A DNA stretch of 64,000 nucleotides, from NCBI GenBank assembly GCA_903772945.1, contig CAICTM010000138.1, positions 44,631 through 108,630 on the forward strand, given 5' to 3'. Position 1 is the first letter of the stretch. Every line of letters starts with the position of its first letter. Below, piece after piece: positions 1 through 11,175 of the stretch. A program made the translations under genes and the position numbers. The notes below the pieces were generated by a model that had not been told where the DNA came from, did not search any database, and saw only the letters and a list, made by a program, of their open reading frames with translations. The stretch is from Seminavis robusta. Taxonomy: Eukaryota > Bacillariophyta > Bacillariophyceae > Naviculales > Naviculaceae.

Positions 1-1253
1 TGGATGCATTCACAGTCAGCACAGATCTTTCTTCAACACGGGGTCAAATGACTCTGGAACGAGTCAAGGTTGTGCAGCAACTGTTACCAAACCTAAGGAC
101 CATATCCTTTCAGCAGCTCCAGTGGACATTCGATGGATTTCACGAGCTCTTGCGGTCTCTTTCACACCATCTGTCTATGTCTTCGTCCCTCCAGGAGATC
201 GAAGAGTGGGTGCTTCCAAGGGAAATCTTGGAAGGTTCCCTGTCCGCACGCCTGCTGTTGAAGGAAGTGTTGGTTCAAAACGCTTCCATCACCGCCATTT
301 CATTCAGCGGCCCCGTCTGGACTTACAAGGACGGCGACAGGTTGTTGTTGGACATCAGTGACAGCATTGCCAAGTGCAAAGTCGAGAAACTCCAGTCACT
401 GACTCTCCAACGCTTCCAGTGTACTTCAGAAACGCTTGACAAGATAGTCTCCAGCCCCTGCGCCCCTCGCAACATCACTCTGAGCAACCTTGAAGTAACC
501 GAACCCGCCAGTGCACTCTCGAGGAGGAATGTTTGCTGGCAGCAATCTTCCGTAGAGCGACTCACCCTGGATTGGCTCGAGGCGTCGGACTCTTGCCTCC
601 ACAAACTGCTTTCCAATCTTGCTCGAATGCCACAATTGAGGGAACTGGAAATCAGTCCTCTGCCAAACCAGTCCAAGCTGGACATTACTACACCAATCGT
701 AACCCTCTTGCAGCAAGGCTACCTTCAAGTCTTGCGCGTGGAAAGGCCCTATGGAGCCCGTAAAAAGTTTGCTTCGAGTGTTCGAAGGTGCAACTTGTGG
801 GTCGACCCGGCGGCCCTGTGCCGGGAACTCGAAACGAATGGATCGTTGAAAGAACTCGTGGTTGCCTCTGCCTTTGACCGAAAGAGTCAGACTGCATTAG
901 GGAACCTCCTCAAGACCAACACGCGCCTGGAGAAGGTTTGGATCCAGGGACCGGTTGTGGACAAGCATCAAAAACACATTATTGAGTACTACACATCCTT
1001 GAACAGAAATGGTCGTATCGTTGTTCGACGCAACGACGCTTCGAAGCTTGATTTGGTTCGTCTCCTGGCAGAGGGAAGAACCCAAGAGTCTGCCAGACAT
1101 GAAGGAGATCATCAAGATGAAGATGGAGTCCTGCTGGAACTCTTCAATGTTTACTATGGCCTCTTGCGCGAATCACCTAATCTTTGGTGCTTGAGACAGT
1201 CAGCCCTGTCCAATGGGCCCACGACGAGAAAACGATTGTTTGCCGAAATCTAA
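1..1253 (+). CDS. Leucine-rich-repeat (RNI-like) protein, 5' end cut by window
   Basis: The first ATG is at 48, but the same frame is open without a stop to base 3, so the gene probably begins outside the window and this is a 3' part. At least 401 residues follow the ATG. The protein has irregular leucine-rich strands such as LERVWIQG-type and LKELVVAS segments near residues 265-300. They are followed by a YYTSLNRNGR segment near residue 325 that resembles the end of ribonuclease-inhibitor-like LRR proteins common in diatoms. There is no signal peptide, membrane segment or enzyme motif, so a protein-interaction role is inferred from the fold only. It converges on RUVBL1, 194 bp downstream. 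The family assignment is by pattern and no specific partner can be named. Confidence 0.6.
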   Translation, partial: DAFTVSTDLSSTRGQMTLERVKVVQQLLPNLRTISFQQLQWTFDGFHELLRSLSHHLSMSSSLQEIEEWVLPREILEGSLSARLLLKEVLVQNASITAISFSGPVWTYKDGDRLLLDISDSIAKCKVEKLQSLTLQRFQCTSETLDKIVSSPCAPRNITLSNLEVTEPASALSRRNVCWQQSSVERLTLDWLEASDSCLHKLLSNLARMPQLRELEISPLPNQSKLDITTPIVTLLQQGYLQVLRVERPYGARKKFASSVRRCNLWVDPAALCRELETNGSLKELVVASAFDRKSQTALGNLLKTNTRLEKVWIQGPVVDKHQKHIIEYYTSLNRNGRIVVRRNDASKLDLVRLLAEGRTQESARHEGDHQDEDGVLLELFNVYYGLLRESPNLWCLRQSALSNGPTTRKRLFAEI

Positions 1254-1447
1254 AGGCGAATGCTGATGATGATGGAACAAAGATGACAGTTCACTGGTTC
1301 TTGGTAGCTACATACATATATACCTTGGCTTTCTTTATAACCTTGTTTTACATACAGAGTGTTTGCTGCAAGTGTTTCTAGTTTATGCTCCACTACTACC
1401 TGTAGCCACCTGAAGTCGAATCACTGATGCCTACTTCAAACATACTA

Positions 1448-3395
<1,948 letters not shown>

Positions 3396-4901
3396 CTACT
3401 GCAAATGCCCAACTCCCTCCAACAACCGTTTGGCTTCTTGGGGTCCCACAGACTCGACAAATCCATCCAGCCACTGTGGAACGGTATTGCCTTCCCAGAA
3501 GGTATTGTGGATGGTGTCTTGATGCAGACGTTCTTCCCGGATCAATTGGGTTGTTGCGGTAATGTCGTCCAGCTCGTCTGGATTCTTCTTCGTCTTGGTG
3601 TCGCCATACTTCAATCGCTCCGTGGTACCGGCATAATGATGCACCACAAACATATTGTCACGTTCATGAATGACTTGAATGGGGCAAATGTCGTAGCGGG
3701 GAATCGGTCGATGCGAATCCACCTTCCAATGAAGGAAGGACACTGGAATGCGACTCAGATCCAACAGGTGCGTGCGCACTTTGGGCTTGTTTTGCTCGTG
3801 CAGCTCGTGGCCCCAGTACTGCCATCGCAAGGTCAAAAAGTCTTGACGTTGCATAGTAGAAGAAGATGATGAATTCCAAAAGGATGCAAATGCGGATGAG
3901 CGGTTGTTGTTCAAGTCGTTCTTCAAGCTGTTGGCATCTTTCCGTTCGTAGGTTCCAAACTGTTTGGATGTGAGAGGGATGCATGGTTGCTTCAAAAGGA
4001 CGTTGTGAGGAGAAGTACGGGCGGCAATGGAAGCGTAGGGTTGTGTACGTTGCAACCATTTCAATACCGACCCAGATTCATTCTGAGATGGAATGGTCAA
4101 AGGGATGATGTCATTGGTGGAGTTGTTTTTGTCGTCGTTTTTGTTGCTGGTGCTGTCGTGGCTTTCCATATCGTCGTCTTCAACGATTCTGGTTCCTGTA
4201 TGGATAATACTGGCTCGATCGTGCAATGGATCGGTGGTATTCCGGACACGAGGATTAATCAATGCATACTCATCGGTATGGCTGAGGATGGTCCAGGAGA
4301 GTCCTTCTCGTTTCAGAGTTCGTAAGCACATCCCCAAAAAGACTTTCTGTCGTTGATTGCGGGCATGCAGCTTGTCGTGCAAATCTTGGTCTTGCTGATA
4401 GTCATCGTAGAAGTGCTGCTTCTTGCGATCGGGATGTCTGACAGGATAAATCTGTTGGGGCCGATCCCAGACGGTGATATCCATCTTCTCGTGCCATCGT
4501 GAAAGGATTGATTCGGGGGAAGTTTCCGAGAGTGGGTCCTTCCAGACAATTAAACGTCGAAGCGGCAACACATGCCAATGATACGCGAGCCATTCCGTGA
4601 GATACTGATTCTCGTGTTCGTTCTGGAGAATCAGACAGGCCGAAAAGGTCTTCTCGATGTGCCGTGTTGCCAGTGCATTGTCACGAGTATTGCCATTTGT
4701 TTCGAGCTGCATCTCCTCGTTGGCTTGTTCCACGACACGGTCAAGGGCATCTCTCTCCGTCTCAAAAAGCACAAAGAGTCCCAGTCCAACCAGGAGAAAT
4801 CTCGCCATAATCGAAGCACAACCGACCCACCGGGAACAGCACGATCGTGTAGCACCCCGCAGCGGCTTGTAGTGCTTCGTGGAGTGACGTTGGATCTTCA
4901 T
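3396..4901 (-). CDS. GT92-like type II membrane glycosyltransferase
   Basis: 501 residues from the first true ATG at 4901. The basic N-terminus is followed by one hydrophobic helix at about residues 25-46, then a long lumenal domain: a type II Golgi/ER topology. The domain opens with FSACLILQNEHENQYLTEWL and AYHWHVLPLRRLIVWKDP (about 87-123). This resembles the start of the glycosyltransferase family 92 / DUF23-type fold (substrate-binding strand, then an acidic pair). LSHTDEYALINP (about 207-217) is the candidate metal-binding TDE motif in place of DTDE. A serine/asparagine-rich insert at about 240-350 separates it from the C-terminal part. Donor sugar and acceptor cannot be told. No frameshift or intron is evident. 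Confidence 0.66.
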   Translation of the reverse strand: MKIQRHSTKHYKPLRGATRSCCSRWVGCASIMARFLLVGLGLFVLFETERDALDRVVEQANEEMQLETNGNTRDNALATRHIEKTFSACLILQNEHENQYLTEWLAYHWHVLPLRRLIVWKDPLSETSPESILSRWHEKMDITVWDRPQQIYPVRHPDRKKQHFYDDYQQDQDLHDKLHARNQRQKVFLGMCLRTLKREGLSWTILSHTDEYALINPRVRNTTDPLHDRASIIHTGTRIVEDDDMESHDSTSNKNDDKNNSTNDIIPLTIPSQNESGSVLKWLQRTQPYASIAARTSPHNVLLKQPCIPLTSKQFGTYERKDANSLKNDLNNNRSSAFASFWNSSSSSTMQRQDFLTLRWQYWGHELHEQNKPKVRTHLLDLSRIPVSFLHWKVDSHRPIPRYDICPIQVIHERDNMFVVHHYAGTTERLKYGDTKTKKNPDELDDITATTQLIREERLHQDTIHNTFWEGNTVPQWLDGFVESVGPQEAKRLLEGVGHLQ

Positions 4902-6151
4902 GGTCAACTATCTATTATGGTGAGAAAGGGCAGAGTGACTCTGATCTGTCTGTCTATCTGAAAATGATGAGTTGTGAGCAACAAATTGCACATAACTTTC
5001 ATGAAACTTTCACATCCTCAGGCTATCCACCCGTACTGTACCGGTATCTTCTCGTTGGGATCTTTCCGCCAATGACTTTTCGTATCAACTAGCTACAATA
5101 CCGTTACTAGCTAGCTAGTAGTACTACTCCAAAAACGTAAAATATTATTGGTGTGCCAGAGTACAACCCTGATCGTACTACCGGTAGATTTAAACCTTGA
5201 GTTGAATAAATGACGCCCAAACATTAAATCTTTGGAGATGGCATCAGTCCAAGCATTATTGCTTACTGGTAGGGTTCCTGGTAGCCTCGTCACTCGACTC
5301 GACTCCGGCGACGAGTGACGAGTCAGTCAGTCATGCTTCTGATACTAGTAACAACAAAAAAAGGGGGGGATTAGAGTAGGGAAATTATCTACGGAAGCCA
5401 GCCGGGGCCAGGCTTAAGCAAAGAACAGTCGAAATTCAGGACTAGGTTCTGTGGGATCAGGGGCAAGAAATTGAGGACCAGTACGGGGGCCAAATGGTTT
5501 GGCTTTGCGAGATCCACGGAGACATAAAAAGTGGTGGCGGCAGCTGCATCGCAGCAACAAGAGCAAGAGCATCCCAAATCCCAAGTGAGGACTCAACAAC
5601 AAGAGATCGATTGACCACCCAAGCAGCAGGTTCAGTTGGAGTATTAGTACAGTACTCCAAGGGCAACTAACGCTCGCGCTCCCATGGTCAAACTCGTCCT
5701 GGTTGCGATGTCAACAAGACCCAAGCTCAAATGTCTCACCTGATACCAACTTTGTTGGTACAGTGCGCCACCTCTAGCGCTCTAGTTAGTAGCCAGCTAG
5801 CTAGCGGCCTATCAAAAGGGTACTCTGACGCGATGACCTGGCTAGTACCGGTAGCGCCGTTAGTGGGAGAATGTTTTGTCGAAAAGGAGGCCGACCGAGC
5901 CAAATACCGGTACATCGTTCTCTGTCTCAAGATCCAGCAACAAGCAGGGCAACTGGCGTGATCGCACCAACACGGGACCTCACCGACTTTTGTAGGACGG
6001 GATTCCTCCTCGAGCTGTCCTCCCATCGACACGACAATGAAATCGCTAGTTCTACCTTCCGGTTCATAATTTTCCCCTCTCCCTCTACCGGTGGAGAAGC
6101 ACTTCTTGGAGCAGATCTCCCTTACCAGGCCACTCAACCAATACACACAAC
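4902..6151. other. Intergenic, AT/CTAG-rich, no gene supported
   Basis: 1,250 bp with only short ORFs on both strands that lack conserved motifs. It contains CTAGCTAG-type palindromes (around 5105-5120 and 5790-5810) and ACCGGT palindromes, like other spacers of this window. No RNA gene was recognised. Confidence 0.45.
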
Positions 6152-6289
6152 ATGGGCAGTTTGAACAGAATCGTCATCTTCCTCGGGCTAGCGCTAACAT
6201 CTCCAGCGTCAATATCGGCATCTGCATGCTCCAGTAACCCTTGCGATCCCAACGCAATTTGTTCAGTAATAGAACCTTCCTCTCAGTAG
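6152..6289 (+). CDS. Small secreted Cys-rich ORF (45 residues), possibly interrupted
   Basis: An ATG at 6152 opens a 45-residue ORF. Residues 6-24 form a strong signal-peptide-like hydrophobic stretch with small residues (SASA) before ACSSNPCDPNAICSV. The C-x4-C-x5-C spacing resembles the first half of an EGF-like module. The ORF ends at TAG (6287-6289). Reading on in the same frame gives more cysteines (KCYWCYW, MFCVTVC) up to a TAG near 6422. The stop may therefore interrupt an older gene or lie in an unrecognised intron. It may also be a genuine short secreted peptide or chance. No neighbour clarifies its role. Confidence 0.3.
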   Translation: MGSLNRIVIFLGLALTSPASISASACSSNPCDPNAICSVIEPSSQ

Positions 6290-6614
6290 CATTCGAAGTG
6301 CTACTGGTGCTACTGGGAAAGTGGAATTCTGGATACCGCCTGGCTCAAGGGTTCTCCTATGTTTTGTGTGACAGTGTGCTTCACGTTTCCTCAAGGGATT
6401 TCCGCATGGGTGCTTACGCGATAGCCAACGAGGCCTGAGAGGCTGATTGTTCACGACTTCTAGCTGGGTAACCCGGAACGGAATGAAGTCCGTCCTATCA
6501 ACTTTCACTCCTCATTTTTACACAATGGATGCAATCAACTCAAGGGACGCAGTCTGCTGTATTGTATTTTCCCTGCATTTAGGTTTTTAAAAAGTACACC
6601 ATACACATCAGCGT
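6290..6614. other. Intergenic, possible read-through of small Cys-rich ORF
   Basis: 325 bp. The only coding-like signal is the Cys-rich continuation of the upstream small ORF in the same frame to about 6422. Otherwise nothing is recognised; the rest is probably 3' UTR of the minus-strand gene ending at 6615. Confidence 0.35.
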
Positions 6615-7589
6615 CTAATCCAAGGCTACAGCGGAGAACACCAAGCGCCTCTTCTCGCAAACACGTCGGATTGCCCTGAGGGGCACGCGAAGTGCTTCTT
6701 CTTGGTTGGTGCGACCAAGATCAGCGGCACTAATCTCAATGGCTATCGCGTCTTCATCGTCTCCACCTGCACGGTACTCAAGGTAGGTTTCTTCGGGAAC
6801 GGACGTAGCAGGATCCCCAGCCCGGAATCGGTAGACATCAAACCCAGCAAGGGGTGCGTTCCGATCTAGGACAGTCGGGAAGGCCGTTCCTTTAGCCGGT
6901 ATGGCCTTGATAAGGAATCCAAGTTTGACTACCCCAAGATCTTGGATGTGGTCTGTCATCTGTTTTTTGAGCTTCCATATTTCTGTTTGAAGGTCATTTG
7001 TCCAACTGAATTCAATTATGACGTGCGGATTCATAGAATTTTCGCCAGGTAAACCGTCAACCGGAATGAACCGTGGATCACAATCTTCATCCAGACGACT
7101 GGGACCCCAGATGCTTATATCGGGGTGCTTGAGCTTGCCCTTCTTCTTGTCAATGAGGAGAGGAATGTCCGCTTGAGCGAGCAGGGGATCTTCCGTCTTA
7201 CTACACGCGTTGACAATCTTAAGAAGCTTCTGAAGAACATCCTGATGAAAAATAGTAGGCATCGAATAGATGGCTTTTCCGTCCGCATTAATCACAATGA
7301 CTTTGTCTGAGTCCTCAAGGGAATGACTCTTGAGATCTTCAAAAAGCTCGTCTTCCGCGCTGAGTGACTTGCTCGATGGATAGGTTTTCGTCTTTATTTC
7401 CTCTGGTAAATCCTCCTGCAGCTCTTCCAATGTTAGAGTTGAACATGTAGTTCGATTTGACTCTTCACAAAGCGTGCTCGCGCTGGTCACCGCAGTCGCA
7501 GCAGTGTTGTCGCTATTGTCAGACTGCGGCGAATCTCCCTCCTTATAATCTCTCCGTTTCCCTACACGGTTAGGAGTATTGTCAATCAT
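6615..7589 (-). CDS. Uma2-like PD-(D/E)XK nuclease-fold protein (putative)
   Basis: A 324-residue, single-exon ORF with an ATG at 7589. The first ~90 residues are polar and Ser/Thr/Glu-rich, hence probably disordered. From about residue 95 a compact domain follows. KHPDISIWGPS (about 153-163) and PHVIIEFSWTN (about 187-197) are spaced like the acidic pair of Uma2 / putative restriction endonuclease domains, where PD and E-x-S fall on adjacent strands. A K-rich helix (WKLKKQM) follows. Such proteins are widespread in cyanobacteria and some algae and their cellular role is unclear. The catalytic lysine cannot be assigned with confidence, so nuclease activity is inference. A hypothetical protein with a similar fold is the alternative. 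Confidence 0.5.
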   Translation of the reverse strand: MIDNTPNRVGKRRDYKEGDSPQSDNSDNTAATAVTSASTLCEESNRTTCSTLTLEELQEDLPEEIKTKTYPSSKSLSAEDELFEDLKSHSLEDSDKVIVINADGKAIYSMPTIFHQDVLQKLLKIVNACSKTEDPLLAQADIPLLIDKKKGKLKHPDISIWGPSRLDEDCDPRFIPVDGLPGENSMNPHVIIEFSWTNDLQTEIWKLKKQMTDHIQDLGVVKLGFLIKAIPAKGTAFPTVLDRNAPLAGFDVYRFRAGDPATSVPEETYLEYRAGGDDEDAIAIEISAADLGRTNQEEALRVPLRAIRRVCEKRRLVFSAVALD

Positions 7590-8805
7590 TGATATGGCGC
7601 TGCCAGTGTTTCTGCAGGTGTTGCTGCCTTAGTCGTTGTCCTCGTCGTTGTCTTCGTCGTTGTCTTCGTTGTCGCTTTCGTTGTTGTGCCTTCGTTGTTG
7701 CTGCCTTCGTGATGCTTACGGGTGTGTATTTGTGGGTGGTGCCAGTGTGCCAGTGTGGCAACCAGTACATTCAATCGTGCGCGCCAGCATATCTTTCTGC
7801 AGCGAGCTATTGGCCGGTGAGACTTGTCACGAGTGTCAGGGTCCACGGATGAAACAAAGTGTGCTATGTAGCTACTGACACGCATGCCTGGCTTGTCACG
7901 AGTGTCACTGGTGTCGCGCATGCCTTGCATTTAAGTTTGGACCGTTGGATTTGTATGGCCTGGCGTGTGGTTTCGGGTCGGAAAAACAAGATGTCCCTCC
8001 GGGGGCGCCAACCCACATATGTATTGTGATGTTCCATACTTGGAGTGCCCAAATCCCCAAACCTTATCTATTCCATTTCAAGAAGACGAAATTTGCACCA
8101 CAGGAGAGAGGCAACGTGCATACCATAGAATGCCTTCCACGATGACATAGAGTACAGGCCTTCCCTTTTCATAAATCAGGAAGGGAGCGTTGGTGCTGGA
8201 GCAGTGAGCCATTCTGGGCTTTTGCTACTTCATGGTGGCTTTGTTGGAGGTGGGTGATAGGTAAATTGCTTTATACTATGGGTCACCGAATGCCCATGCG
8301 GCCCGGGCCTGCCTAGCGGCCTTGTGCACTTCTTGGGAGGGAGCTGTGTGAGCCGATTAAACTACTCTAGTCGACTAATATCGACTTGGTTGTGAGGCAG
8401 TGTAATCTCCTCTGTTGGGGGCTTGACAAAGGTCTGACCCGCTCTATAAGTGCATCGTCCACAGTTCAAAATCTGACGGCTTCATTGCTGGAAGCGATTC
8501 TGGAATCTCTATAGCATTAGTCAAAGACTTGAAGTATCGTCAATGAGTTATACATTGCTCGGAGGAATGGATCAATGCTTTGCTCCACGCAAAAGATGTC
8601 CCAAATAACAGTGACGCCGGGTCGGATTGCTTCCTAAACAAGGCTGAGATTAAATCTAAATGCATCGTATTTTAAGGTGACATCTAGTTATTGCCATTCA
8701 TAAGAAACTGAAGGCGTGTCTGTACGCCAAGCTCTGGAGCACAGCCATTATATAGGTTCACCCAGTCTGGAGCGTTCCTCAATCGTGCATGTCCTTTAAA
8801 TCCGA
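7590..8805. other. Intergenic with TCGTTG microsatellite
   Basis: The 5' flank of the Uma2-like gene carries an imperfect (TCGTTG)n tract at about 7628-7705. This explains several Arg/Thr-rich or Ser/Leu-rich false ORFs there. The rest (7706-8805) shows no motif-bearing ORF or RNA gene. Confidence 0.5.
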
Positions 8806-9139
8806 CCCTAATTTTAGGGTCGGTTTGGGGAAACTCGACCCTAAATCCGACTGATTTAGGGTCGGGTTTCGAAACCCGACCCTAAATCGAAACCCGTCCC
8901 TAAATTAGGGAAGTTTTTTCAGAAACCGTCCCTATTTTTCAGAAACCGTCCCTATTTTTAGGGTCGGTTTTCAAACCCGACCCTAATATTGGTGCGTTTT
9001 CAATGTATTTACCACTCAGTCCCGCTTCCATTTAGGGACGTTTTTCAAACCCGACCCTAAATCGAAACCCGTCCCTAAATTAGGGACGTTTTTTCAGAAA
9101 CCGTCCCTATTTTTCAGAAACCGTCCCTATTTTTAGGGT
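8806..9139. repeat. Palindromic CCCTAA/TTAGGG-core array with 93-bp direct repeat
   Basis: About 330 bp built from alternating forward and reverse copies of a GACCCTAAA / TTTAGGGTC core, often as back-to-back hairpins such as GACCCTAATTTTAGGGTC. A 93-bp unit occurs twice (8872..8964 and 9047..9139, 175 bp apart) with one mismatch seen (AAGTTT versus ACGTTT). The units also contain the doublet CAGAAACCGTCCCTA. The core hexamer equals the TTAGGG-type telomere repeat, but the arrangement is inverted and interspersed, not tandem. It is more likely a foldback element than a telomere relic. Confidence 0.8.
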
Positions 9140-9781
9140 TTGAGTTCGACTCATGACTGAGTCTTTCGTGAATAGTCACTGAGACAGGGTTCTCATGACC
9201 GCTAGTCATACTAGGTCGATGGTGAAACATCGCGCTAGATATTTAGCTGGCGTGGAGAGATTCCACGCTACTAGATAAATGCTAGACGAATCTTCCACGC
9301 GTTCCGTTTTTGGATCGTGGAGTGAGTAGGATTGCTACCGCAACCTACTCTATCACACTCTACAGTCTCCCGCGGGAGTTCAGATCTACGATCCTTTGAT
9401 TGTGATCTCTCTCGTTGATTAGTTTTCATAGCTTTCTAATCCTCTCATAACTTTCATTCTCTCAAACTCAAAACACTCGAAAGATCTTTACACTAGCTTT
9501 TAGCGTAGTGCAATACCATCTTCAAACGACCCCTGGAGGAACAGATGGCCAAAGGGCCGGGAGATATCAAAGCATGGCTGGCCAATTGGCTTCCAGTTGT
9601 GGACAAAGCAATGAGGGATGAGCATGCACGCGAGCAGCCTTCCCAATCAGGGTAACTATGCGCCGATGTGGGATTCCCATAGCAATAGCAGGCGATTTAG
9701 CCTAGCCTAGATAGTTAGTCGTACAGCACCCTCCGGAGTTTTGTTCAATTTCTCCGGTGGGGGGCTTACACTAGGCCCATC
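9140..9781. other. Repeat-island spacer, possible retroelement end
   Basis: No intact gene. There are short hairpins, for example GCGTGGA/TCCACGC at about 9251-9269. A 36-codon ORF starts at 9545 (MAKGPGDIKAWLANWLP...) just after a CT-rich, LTR-leader-like stretch. Together with the RT relic downstream on the other strand this may be part of a decayed element, but no matching second terminal repeat was found. Confidence 0.3.
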
Positions 9782-10234
9782 CTAAGTGGGCGCCCTCATG
9801 CGCCTGAGGTATATGGGTTCGTCACGGCACCGTTCAGCGGATCGTCTGACGAGGTGTAGCCTTTTAAAACCGAGTTGGATGAAGTCGTCTACGAAAACAT
9901 CAATTCGTCCAATGGGTTGAAGTAGAGGTTGGTTGGACGGTCCCGCGAAGTGGTCTGATTTGGGCAGCAGGGGCAAAGTCGCGATGTTGAGGAGCTCTTG
10001 TGTTGCTTCCTGGTCGTCCGGTTCCCTGAGTCAAGGAATGGTGGAAGCGCCCAAGTCATCCAATTTGGCAGTGTGCGATTCCAGTCTGTGGGGAGGATAA
10101 GCTCGAGAGGACTTTTGGAAGCATTCATTAGCTCCGTCGCAGAGAGTATCTGACATCCCTTTGAAAGTGGGCAGTGACTGGACCCATCCCATACATCTAA
10201 GAAGCACAATTTTAGGTAGTTGTTGAATCATCAT
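9782..10234 (-). pseudogene. Frameshifted reverse-transcriptase relic (FVDD motif)
   Basis: Read from 10234 downwards on the minus strand, three overlapping frames give consecutive pieces of one protein. The first (10234-10031) has ECFQKSSRAYPPHRLESHTAKLDDLG-type sequence. The second (ending 9889) has PPFLDSGNRTTRKQ and SRDRPTNLYFNPLDE. The third (ending 9782) has GRIDVFVDDFIQLG followed by RDEPIYLRRM. F-V-D-D in a GRIDVFVDDFI context is the reverse-transcriptase catalytic box, and the RDEP...LRRM tail resembles the following segment of retroelement polyproteins. At least two frameshifts and a short deletion after the motif make it non-functional. The superfamily is not assignable from so short a piece. 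Confidence 0.55.
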
Positions 10235-10624
10235 GTATGGATGTTCCCATACTTAACCTTTTGGTTGAGAATCCGCAACCAAATTTCTTCTGGATTTGAG
10301 CCATTTCTTGTAATCTGGACTGCAGATTCTCTATTGGTACCCTCCATGGCACTGGATTGACAACATACCCTTCTGCTCAATCTGGAACTGTCCTTTTTGA
10401 CTCTCTTTTTTGTATCTCCTACCCACAAGCACACAACCTGTTAGTTCCCTGTTTGGTACCAAAACAGCTTCCCAATCCACGAGGAAAGGTTCCCAGAACA
10501 CCGTGTGTGGAAGTGGCATTGGAGAGTACTGCTTTTCCACAGTAAAGGATTCAAACAGACTTTACCAAACAGAATTCTTATCGCTTCTCTCTTTCAAAAA
10601 GCACTTGCACGCTTCGTGAGCACT
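10235..10624. other. Repeat-island spacer
   Basis: 390 bp without a supportable gene. A minus-strand ORF at 10331-10540 shows no recognisable motif. A degenerate echo of its CTTCCCAATCCA-type wording recurs near 11740-11770, suggesting old duplicated DNA. Confidence 0.35.
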
Positions 10625-11175
10625 GATGGCTCCACTTTCGAAAAGCACAAGCCTTCGGCACACCACACCACAGCACGACGATGGTGGAGGAGCGGCCGAT
10701 CGCTACTACTACTACTACTATTACGGGTAAGTCTATTATCAAGTGTATTATTGAAGGCGCAGTACTGACTTCTCTCCCTCATTGAATTCCTATGGTAAAC
10801 AGGAGAGAAATATCAGCTTGACCGACAACAATGGTGAGTGCTTTATCCTCCAATCGGCCTTGTTGAATCGATCGATCGAATCGAGGTAAGCCTATCTATT
10901 ATCAAGAGTGTTTGTTGAAGGTGTAGATTTGAAAGCCATCTCTCATTCATTTCTATGTACCACGGGCAGGCAGGCAGTTCTCGGCCGTCAGCAGGTGAGT
11001 TGGCATTTAATTATTCGAATCGATCGATCGCACCTCTGCTTACCAAGCCTCACTCAACCCGACCTTCTCCGGTGCAGAAGCGAAAGCCATCCCTCATTGA
11101 ATCCTATGGACCATGGGATGGCAGTCAGTTCTCGGCCCATGACGGCCAAGTTGGTGGAATTTGAAGAACAAGGGT
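10625..11175 (+). repeat. Repeated intron-like units / possible small multi-exon gene
   Basis: An ATG at 10625 opens a short reading frame ending in a (TAC)n tract at 10706-10728, coding poly-Tyr. It is followed by GTAAGTCTATTATCAAG...GAAGGCGCAG. A second, similar unit starts near 10888: GTAAGCCTATCTATTATCAAG...GAAGGTGTAG. Both begin GTAAG and end in AG. Each is followed by a related segment with CCTCATTGAATTCCTATGG or CTCTCATTCATTTCTATG, and a third related copy lies near 11080-11140 (CCCTCATTGAATCCTATGG, then CAGTTCTCGGCC, shared with 10975-10990). This is three diverged copies of a unit of roughly 110-180 bp. Whether it is a spliced gene with duplicated exon/intron blocks or simply a tandem repeat cannot be decided. 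Confidence 0.4.

Noticed and set aside
9545-9655. 36-codon ORF MAKGPGDIKAWL... as a gag-type start
   Set aside because: Too short, and no second LTR or primer-binding site could be found; retained only as a note in the spacer entry.
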